Assembly: GCA_963851085.1 (NCBI GenBank)
Contig: CAWKNX010000010.1
Coordinates: forward strand, 620,001-684,000
DNA: 64,000 nucleotides
From: DATFVJ01 sp963851085
GTDB taxonomy: Bacteria; Actinomycetota; Actinomycetes; Streptosporangiales; Streptosporangiaceae
Direction of reading: 5' to 3'
Under the pieces are notes generated by a model. It had not been told where the DNA came from. It saw nothing but the letters and a program-made list of their open reading frames with translations, and searched no databases. Shown here one piece after another: positions 40,432 through 48,200 of the stretch (positions within the stretch are counted from its first letter, which is position 1; each line of letters begins with the position of its first letter). Both the position numbers and the translations under genes were made by a program.

Positions 40432-41157
40432 ATGCTACTTGAGCCGCCGACAAAGGCCTCCCAGGAGAAGATCACCCTCGACATCAGGGAGATCGAACCG
40501 CTCTTGCAGGGTCCTGCCCTGGCGATGCCCCGCTGGCCAGGGGCAATGATCACGCTCAAGGACGGCCGCACCATGTACATCAGGGAGGCCACGCTGGACG
40601 AAGCGCCAGCCATGATGGCCTACATGAAGCGGGTATCGGATGTCGACCACGACTTCTACGACGTCGTCGGCGCCCGGGTGCACGCGGAACTCGCCGGCTG
40701 GTACCGCAAGCGGCTCAAGGATCCGTACACGCTGGTGGGGGTCATCGACGGCGAGTGGGTCGGCTTCGCCAACGGCCGGCTGATGAACGAGGACATCAAT
40801 ATCAGCCTGCACACCGTTGCGCTTGCGCGCGGCGGCCGGATCGGCGCCATCATGTACTACGCCAAGACCTACTACGCCTTCGAGATACTCGGCAACAAGG
40901 AGTTCTGGGCCACCTACGAGAGCTACAACGGCTGGCATCGGTGGGGACTCGGCATGGCACAGCCCAGCTACCCGTGGCCGGAGACCCAGCATGAGCTGGG
41001 CGGCGCCCGCGTCTACTACGTCACGAAGAAGTACTGGGACAGCACCGTCAAGAACTACGTCCGGCAGATGATCGGGACAGACCTCGACTTCGACGTCCCA
41101 GAAAGCCTCGTCAAGGCGAACGCCACCCTGAAGATTCCGGCCGAGGTGCAGGTCTAG
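40432..41157 (+). CDS. GNAT-like protein in the Mo-hydroxylase cluster
   Basis: 241 residues. The central part (about 45-150) reads MYIREATLDEAPAMMAYMKR, then LVGVIDGEWVGFANGRLM and GRIGAIMYYAKTYYAFEILG, which fits an acetyltransferase (GNAT) fold. The C-terminal third has WHRWGLGMAQPSYPWPETQH and is not familiar. ATG at 40432 has GGAGAAGG upstream. It lies between coxG-like and the ring-opening hydrolase genes on the same strand. I do not recognise the family precisely; a ligand-binding or acyl-transfer role in the pathway is possible. Confidence 0.6.
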   Translation: MLLEPPTKASQEKITLDIREIEPLLQGPALAMPRWPGAMITLKDGRTMYIREATLDEAPAMMAYMKRVSDVDHDFYDVVGARVHAELAGWYRKRLKDPYTLVGVIDGEWVGFANGRLMNEDINISLHTVALARGGRIGAIMYYAKTYYAFEILGNKEFWATYESYNGWHRWGLGMAQPSYPWPETQHELGGARVYYVTKKYWDSTVKNYVRQMIGTDLDFDVPESLVKANATLKIPAEVQV

Positions 41158-41238
41158 ACCGCTGGCAGTTCTCGCCGCGCCTTGCTCGTGCCGCCGCCGC
41201 CGCAACCCGAGTCATCGTCTCACCGAGGAGCAGGCAAC

Positions 41239-42345
41239 GTGTCCGATCCAGTAGAAGTTCGCAAGGTACCGATCGAGAGCGTGAGCGACGCCTCGGGCCT
41301 GGCCGAGCTCATCGACAAAGGCATCCTTGACGCCGACCGCGTCGTCGCGGTCGTCGGCAAGACCGAGGGGAACGGCGGGGTCAACGACTACACCCGCATT
41401 CTCGCCGACCGGGCGTTCCGCGAGGTGCTCGTGGCCAAGGGCACCCGCCCGATGGACGAGGTGAAGCAGATCCCGCTCGTATGGTCCGGCGGCACGGACG
41501 GGATCCTGTCGCCGCACGCGACCGTCTTCGCTCACACCGACCGCAGCGCGGCGGCGTCGTCCGGCGAACCGCGCCTGGCGGTCGGCTACGCGATGAGCGA
41601 GCAGATCCTGCCCGAGGACATCGGCCGGCCGGCGATGGTGGAGAAGGTCGCCGCCGGGGTCACGGAGGCGATGGCCCGGGCCGGCATCGCCGACCCGGCG
41701 GACGTCCACTACGTCCAGACGAAGACACCGCTGCTCACACTCCAGACCATCACCGACGCCCGCAGCCGGGGCAAGACCGTGTGGACCGACGACACCGGCA
41801 AGTCGATGGACGTGTCCAACTCGACATCCGCGCTCGGGATCGCCGTCGCGCTCGGTGAGATCCAGATGCCGACCGCCGAGCAGATCCACCACGACCTGTC
41901 CCTGTACTCGTCCGTGGCGTCCTGCTCGTCGGGAGTCGAACTGGACCGGGCGCAGATCGTCGTCGTGGGCAACGTGCCCGGCATTGGCGGCAGGTACCGG
42001 ATCGGCCACAGTGTCATGCGGGACGCCATCGACCAGGACGGCATCTGGGACGCGATCCGGTCCGCCGGGCTCGACCTGCCGGAACGGCCACGATCGGCCG
42101 ACCTGTCCGGCCGGCTCGTCAACCTCTTTCTCAAGTGCGAGGCCGACCCGTCGGGACGAGTGCGTGGACGCCGCAACATCATGCTCGACGACTCCGATGT
42201 GCACTGGCACCGGCAGATCAAGGCCTGCGTCGGCGGTGTCGCGGCCGCGGTCTCCGGCGACCCGGCCATATTCGTGTCGGTCGCGGCCGTGCACCAGGGC
42301 CCATCGGGGGGAGGCCCGGTCGCGGCCATCGTCGATATGGGATGA
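41239..42345 (+). CDS. Ring-opening amidohydrolase (cyanuric acid hydrolase/barbiturase family)
   Basis: 368 residues, three similar domains of the AtzD/barbiturase fold. Domain 1: VVAVVGKTEGNGGVNDYTR and Ser in PLVWSGGTDGILSP. Domain 2: YVQTKTPLLT and the Ser region MDVSNSTSALGIAVALGE. Domain 3: FLKCEADPSGRVRGRRNIML and Ser region VHQGPSGGGPVAAIVD. These give the three Lys-Ser pairs of the family, which hydrolyse cyanurate or barbiturate. With a UraA-like permease and Mo hydroxylase, barbiturate is the more likely substrate. GTG at 41239 has GAGGAG 8 bases upstream. Substrate specificity cannot be read from motifs alone. Confidence 0.88.
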   Translation: MSDPVEVRKVPIESVSDASGLAELIDKGILDADRVVAVVGKTEGNGGVNDYTRILADRAFREVLVAKGTRPMDEVKQIPLVWSGGTDGILSPHATVFAHTDRSAAASSGEPRLAVGYAMSEQILPEDIGRPAMVEKVAAGVTEAMARAGIADPADVHYVQTKTPLLTLQTITDARSRGKTVWTDDTGKSMDVSNSTSALGIAVALGEIQMPTAEQIHHDLSLYSSVASCSSGVELDRAQIVVVGNVPGIGGRYRIGHSVMRDAIDQDGIWDAIRSAGLDLPERPRSADLSGRLVNLFLKCEADPSGRVRGRRNIMLDDSDVHWHRQIKACVGGVAAAVSGDPAIFVSVAAVHQGPSGGGPVAAIVDMG

Positions 42346-42496
42346 CTTCGCGGCGGCCACCGGGTTCACCTCGCCGCTGACTCCGGCGGCAAGCCGGCCG
42401 CCGGCACCGGCGGACCGGGGCATCATTGCCCCGGTCCGCCGGCGCCGGCTCTCCCGGCATCGGGCGCACGCGTTGCGTGTACTCCTGTCAGGACCG

Positions 42497-44674
42497 ATGC
42501 TGGGGCCTATGCCACATGACAAGGACGTCGCGGCGCGCGGCGGCCGCGCGGCGGCCGCGACGCCAGCATCCGCGGCCGGATCGGCCGGCGAGGGACAGCT
42601 GCTCTGGGCGCCGGGCCCGGCCGATCGCGCGAACGCGCGGATCACCGGGTACCTGCGCTGGCTGGCAGCCGAACACGGGCTGAGCTTTGGCGGCTACGAC
42701 GAACTGTGGCGCTGGTCGGTCGACAGCCCAGCGGAGTTCTGGCAGTCGGTCTGGGATTTCTTCGGCGTGCAGGGACATCGTGGCGAGGGTGCGGTCATCG
42801 ACGGCGGCCCGATGCCGGATGTCCGATGGTTCACCGGCGCCACGGTCAACTACGCGCGCGCCGCGCTGCGGACGGCGGCGTCCGATCCCGGCAGGACCGC
42901 CGTCATCTTCCGGTCAGAGGCCGGGGACGCCGCCACTCTCACCTACACCGAGCTTGCCGCGGAGGTCGCGCGGGTGCAAGCAGGGCTGCGTGCCCTCGGC
43001 GTCACCCGCGGCGATCGCGTCGCCGCCTACCTGCCGACCATCCCCGAGGCGCTCATCGCCATGCTCGCCGTCACCGGCCTGGGCGCGATCTGGTCATCGT
43101 GCTCGCCGGACTTCGGCGCCGCGAGTGTCGTCGACAGGTTCGCCCAGATCGGGCCGAAGGTGCTGATCGCGGTGGACGGCTACCGTTATGGCGGCCGGAC
43201 CTTCGACCGCACGGAGGCAGTGCGGGAAATCGCCGCCGCACTGCCCGGCCTGCACGCCGTTATATCGGTGGCCTACGTCGGCACCGGGATTGACCGCGGC
43301 GACCCGACGCGCCGCCCAGCGCAGCCGTTCGGGATAAGCGGCGAACCCGCGGGAAATCAGGGGACAGGGGCCGGGCCGACCACGGTCGGCTGGGATGAGC
43401 TTGGGATCCGCACCGGCCCGGGCGGCGCAGGCGCGTCCGGCACCGAGTTCCCCGATGTGCCATTCGACCATCCGTTGTGGGTGCTTTTTTCTTCCGGCAC
43501 GACCGGCCTGCCCAAACCGATCATGCACGGCCACGGTGGTGTGCTGCTCGCACATCTCATGACGATCAGCTTCCATCAGGACCTTGGGCCTGGGGATGTG
43601 TTCTTCTGGTACACCACCACCGGCTGGATGATGTGGAACTACCTGGCGGCCGGGCTGCTCGTCGGCGCCACCGTGGTGTTGTACGACGGCAGCGCCACTT
43701 ATCCGGGCATCGACGCCCTCTGGCGGCTGGCGGCTGAAACCGGCGTCACCTATTTCGGTACCGGCGCGCCGTACCTGATGGCCTGCGCCAAGGCCGGCCT
43801 GCGCCCAGGCAGCGACTTTGACCTGTCCGCGCTGCGCGGGATCGGCTCGACGGGCTCCCCGCTGCCGCCCGAGGGCTTTCAGTGGGTATACGACCAGGTA
43901 AAGCGTAACGTGGTGCTCGGGTCGTTCTCTGGCGGCACCGATCTGTGCACTGGGTTCGTCGGCCCCTGCCCGCTGTTGCCTGTGCGGGCCGGCGTGCTGT
44001 CAGGCCGATGTCTCGGCGCGAAGGTCGAAGCCTACGATCCGGACGGAAAGCCGCTCATCGGCGAAGTCGGCGAACTGGTGGTAACGGTGCCCATGCCGTC
44101 GATGCCGATCGGGTTCTGGAACGACCCTGACCGGACGCGCTACCTGGACAGCTATTTCGCGGTCTACCCGGGCGTATGGCGGCACGGCGACTGGATCAAG
44201 GTGCTGCCAGACGGCGGCTGCGTGATTTACGGCCGGTCGGACGCGACGCTCAACCGGGGCGGAGTCCGCATGGGCACCAGCGAGTTCTACCGTGTCGTGG
44301 AGCGCTTCACGGAGGTGGCCGACAGCCTGGTGGTCGACACGGGACAGCTTGGCCGGGAAGGCAGGCTGATCTTGTACCTGGTCCCGGCCACCGGGAAACC
44401 GCTTGACGCGGATGTGATCGACCGGATCCGTGGCGCCCTGCGGACAGGGCTGTCACCGCGGCACGTGCCCGACGAGATCCATCAGGTGCCTGGCATACCG
44501 CGGACCCTGTCAGGTAAGAAGCTCGAGGTGCCGGTACGGAGGATTCTCCTTGGCACACCGGTCGCGGCTGCCGCCGACCCGGACGCGCTCGCCAATCCCG
44601 AGGTACTTGCCTATTTCCGCCCGGAACACCGAAGCGCGACCGAAACGAGCGGCGAGGCCGAGCGGGAGGACTGA
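42497..44674 (+). CDS. Acetoacetyl-CoA synthetase
   Basis: 725 residues. Activates acetoacetate to acetoacetyl-CoA with ATP. AMP-forming signature: WVLFSSGTTGLPKPIMHGHG; family-specific MMWNYLAAGLLVGATVVLYD, VLGSFSGGTDLCTGFVGPCP and SDATLNRGGVRMGTSEFYR; acylation Lys in IPRTLSGKKLEVPVRRIL. The core starts at LLWAPGPADRANARITGYLR, so about 45 residues lie before it and the start is uncertain (ATG at 42497 or 42509). An acidic/Gly-rich insert occurs near residues 275-315. The next gene starts two bases after its stop, suggesting one transcript. Confidence 0.92.
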   Translation: MLGPMPHDKDVAARGGRAAAATPASAAGSAGEGQLLWAPGPADRANARITGYLRWLAAEHGLSFGGYDELWRWSVDSPAEFWQSVWDFFGVQGHRGEGAVIDGGPMPDVRWFTGATVNYARAALRTAASDPGRTAVIFRSEAGDAATLTYTELAAEVARVQAGLRALGVTRGDRVAAYLPTIPEALIAMLAVTGLGAIWSSCSPDFGAASVVDRFAQIGPKVLIAVDGYRYGGRTFDRTEAVREIAAALPGLHAVISVAYVGTGIDRGDPTRRPAQPFGISGEPAGNQGTGAGPTTVGWDELGIRTGPGGAGASGTEFPDVPFDHPLWVLFSSGTTGLPKPIMHGHGGVLLAHLMTISFHQDLGPGDVFFWYTTTGWMMWNYLAAGLLVGATVVLYDGSATYPGIDALWRLAAETGVTYFGTGAPYLMACAKAGLRPGSDFDLSALRGIGSTGSPLPPEGFQWVYDQVKRNVVLGSFSGGTDLCTGFVGPCPLLPVRAGVLSGRCLGAKVEAYDPDGKPLIGEVGELVVTVPMPSMPIGFWNDPDRTRYLDSYFAVYPGVWRHGDWIKVLPDGGCVIYGRSDATLNRGGVRMGTSEFYRVVERFTEVADSLVVDTGQLGREGRLILYLVPATGKPLDADVIDRIRGALRTGLSPRHVPDEIHQVPGIPRTLSGKKLEVPVRRILLGTPVAAAADPDALANPEVLAYFRPEHRSATETSGEAERED

Positions 44675-44675
44675 C

Positions 44676-45182
44676 ATGGGCGGCGGGGCACTGACCGGGG
44701 CGGGCCGGCGCTTTGGTGAGGAGGGCGGCGTCCTCACCTACGGCGGCTACCTGCGGCTGCCCGATCTGCTTGACCAGCAGGTGCCGCAGGCGGATCCGCC
44801 AGCCCACGACGAGTTGCTGTTCATCACCGATGCGGAGCGGCTCCGGCTGGAGCGCAGGCTCGCCGAGCCGACGCTGTGGGACGCCTACGTCGGCCTGCTC
44901 GCCGCACGCGGCCTGCCTGCGGCTCGGGATCAGGAGATACTTGAGTCTCTCGTCATGGTCGCAAGCGATCAGTCCAGCCACGGCGATCTGTGGTGGCTGG
45001 CCGAGGATCTGATCACCCATGACGAGATCGCGGGTCTGTGGCGTGCCCGGCACGTCCAGATGGTGGAGCGGCAGATCGGCACGAAGTCAGGCACCGGCGG
45101 GTCGACCGGTGCGCCCTATCTGAGCGAACGGGTCGCGCTGCGCTGCCACCCATTGCTGTGGGAACTGCGGGCACGGCTCTGA
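44676..45182 (+). CDS. Internally deleted tryptophan 2,3-dioxygenase homologue
   Basis: 168 residues against about 280 for the family. The first part LTYGGYLRLPDLLDQQ and AHDELLFI matches the TDO N-terminus. The last part, EPTLWDAYVGLLAARGL, LITHDEIAGLWRARHVQMVE then RQIGTKSGTGGSTGAPYL, matches the C-terminus and keeps the proximal heme His. Between them about 110 residues are missing, including the HQTSELW segment with the distal His. The join is in frame, so a stable shortened protein may still be made. GGGAGGA precedes the ATG. It is probably inactive as a dioxygenase. Confidence 0.75.
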   Translation: MGGGALTGAGRRFGEEGGVLTYGGYLRLPDLLDQQVPQADPPAHDELLFITDAERLRLERRLAEPTLWDAYVGLLAARGLPAARDQEILESLVMVASDQSSHGDLWWLAEDLITHDEIAGLWRARHVQMVERQIGTKSGTGGSTGAPYLSERVALRCHPLLWELRARL

Positions 45183-45244
45183 CAGCCGGATCGGTGCGGG
45201 CACGGAGGTGCGGGCACAGACGTGCGGGCACAAAGGAGTGGGCG

Positions 45245-48200
45245 ATGGTGGTAAGTCTGGACGCGGACAAGGAGGCGGTGCTGCGCGAAGCGGCACGCTT
45301 CGGCGCGGAGATTGCGCCTGCGGGCGCTCTGGGCAGGGCCGGTGCCGCGGCCGTTCCCGTTTGCCCAGATGCGGCTGACCTGCTCGGGTACTTCCGGATG
45401 TACTACCGCCATGTCGCGCCGGAGGACCTGGCCGGGCGGGCACCGGCGCGGGTGGCGTCGGTGGCCCTGGAACATGCCAGGCTCGGCGCCCGCCGCCCGC
45501 AGGGCCGCGCCCTGGTCCGCGTGCGCGGCGAGCACACCGAGCCGGGCGCGCTTGGCCTGGAGCCCGGCCGGATCCTGATCGACGTCATCACCGATGACAT
45601 GGCGTTTCTCGTCGACTCGCTGACGATGGAACTCAGCAGGCACGACCTGGGCATCCAGCTGCTCATCCACCCACAGCTGCGGATCCGCCGCGACATCACC
45701 GGTGAGCTGCGCGAGGTGTGCGGCCAGGTCGATGGGCGCCCGGGCGCGGCCGACGAGCAGCGCGAGGCGTGGATGCACATCGAGGCCGGCCGGTCGGCTA
45801 TCCCGCCAGCCGGGCTGGAGAACCACCTGCGGCGGGTTCTCGAGGACGTGGCGGTGGTCGCCGAGGATGGTCCGCGGATGGCGTCGTTCGCTGTCCAGCT
45901 CGCTGACGAGCTGTCAACCGAGCCCCCCGCGCCCGGGGTCAGCATGCTGCCACCCGCCGAACTCGCGGAAGGCCAGGAGCTGCTCCGCTGGCTCGCTGAT
46001 GGTCATTTCACCTTCCTCGGCTCCCGCGAGTATGACCTCGTTGACTCCCCTGACGGTGCGGCTCTGCGAGCGGTCCCTGGCACCGGCCTCGGCATCTTGC
46101 GTCACGACACGCAGCGGTCGGACTCATTCGCGGCGCTGCCGCCCGAGGTCCGGGCACAGGCGCGGGAGCCGAGCCTGCTCGTGCTGACCAAGGCCAATTC
46201 GCGCGCGACGGTGTACCGGCCCAACTATCTCGACTACATCGCGGTGAAGAAGTTCGATGAGACCGGCCTGGTGGTGGGGGAGTACCGGTTCCTCGGTTTG
46301 TACAGCCACGCCGCCTATACAGAAAGTGTGGCCCGGATACCGGTGCTGCGGCACAAGCTCGCGGAGGTGCTCGAGGGCGCGGGCCTGTCGCCGGACAGCC
46401 ACGACGGCAAGGACATGGCCGAGATCCTCGAGACCTATCCCCGCGAGGAGCTTTTCCAGACCTCCGTCGACGAACTGCTGCCGATCGCCCTTGGCGTCCT
46501 GCGCCTGCGTGAGCGCAAGCAGACCAGGCTCTTCCTGCGCAGGGACGTGTACGGGCGCTACATGTCGTGCCTGGTGTACCTGCCACGGGATCGCTACACG
46601 ACGAAGGTGCGCTTGCGCGCGACGGAGATTCTGCGCACGGCGCTTGGCGGCGGGACCGTGGACTACAGCGTGATGATCGGCGATGGGGCGCTTGCGAGAG
46701 TGCACATCGTCGTGCGCGGTGAGCGCGGCGTGCCGCTCCCGGAGGTGAAGGCGGACGCGCTGGAACGCGCCCTGGCGGCAGCGGCCCGCTCCTGGGATGA
46801 GGACCTCGCCGACGAGGCCGAGGCGCAGCTGGGCGCGGAGGACGCGGACCGGCTGACCCGAATCGCCGGCCGCATGATCCCCGAAAGCTACAAGGCTTGG
46901 GTGCCCGCGGCGGCAGCGGTCGCCGACCTGATGCGGGTCGTGCGGCTTGCCCAGTCCGGTGCGGCGTTCAGCGTGAACCTCTACAAGCCGCCGGGTGCCG
47001 GGCCCGGCGAGGAGCGGCTGAAGGTGTACCGGGCGGGATCCCCCATCGTGCTCTCCGATGTCCTGCCCCAGTTTCAGCACATGGGGGTGGAGGTCGTCGA
47101 CGAGCGGCCCTACGAGTTCGCGGTGCCCGCGCCGGTGATCAGGGATCCGGATGGCCCCGGCGGTCACACGGTCCCTGCCGACGACGGCCCACCGAGCCCG
47201 ATCAGCGTTCCCTCCCGCTTCTGGATCTACGATTTCGGGCTGCGCCGCGATGCCGCGGCGCGTCCCGCGGGACGCGCCGCCAAGGACCTCTTCCAGGACG
47301 CGCTTTCCGCGCTGTGGCACGGCAAGGTGGAAGACGACGGCTTCAACGCGCTCGTCCTCGACGCGAGCTTGTCCTGGCGCCAGGTCGTCATCCTGCGCGC
47401 GTACGCGAGATACCTGCGGCAGGCGGGAAGCGCGTTCAGCCTGGGATACGTCGAGCGGGTGCTCCGCTCCAACCCGGTCGTGGCCCGGCTGCTCGTGCTG
47501 CTCTTCGAGTCCAGGTTCGACCCGGCACTCCAGCCCGGCCACGGACGCGATCTGACCGGCCACGACGCCGGTCATGGGGAAGCAGAGCGCAGTGAAGCGA
47601 TCGGGGAGGAGATCTCCGGCCTGCTCGACGACGTGGCGAGCCTCGACGAGGACCGTATCCTGCGTTCTTACCTGACGCTCATCCGGGCGACATTGCGGAC
47701 GAACTACTTCCAGACCGACACCGCCGCCGGCGGTGCGCACAAGCCATGCCTGGTGGTGAAGCTGGATCCGCAGCAGGCACCTGACCTGCCCGCGCCGCGG
47801 CCGCGATTCGAAGTGTTCGTCTACTCGCCGCGGTTCGAGGGCGTTCACCTCAGGTTCGGCCGGGTGGCGCGCGGCGGACTGCGCTGGTCGGACCGGCGTG
47901 AGGACTTCCGTACCGAGATCCTGGGCCTGGTGAAGGCGCAGCAGGTGAAGAACGCGGTGATCGTTCCTGCCGGGGCGAAGGGCGGATTCGTCTGCAAGCA
48001 ACTGCCGAGCCCGGCTGACCGGGAGGCCTGGCTGGCCGAGGGAACCGCGTGCTACAAGCTCTTCGTCAGTAGCCTGCTTGACGTCACCGACAACCTGGAG
48101 GGCGGCCAGGTCGTGCCCCCGCCCGGCGTCGTCCGTCATGACGGCGACGATCCCTATCTGGTGGTGGCCGCGGACAAGGGGACGGCCACGTTCTCCGACC

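Noticed and set aside
41239..42345. Cyanuric acid hydrolase of an s-triazine pathway
   Set aside because: No biuret or allophanate hydrolase or triazine genes are near, and the permease is of uracil type. Not excluded, but less likely than barbiturase.
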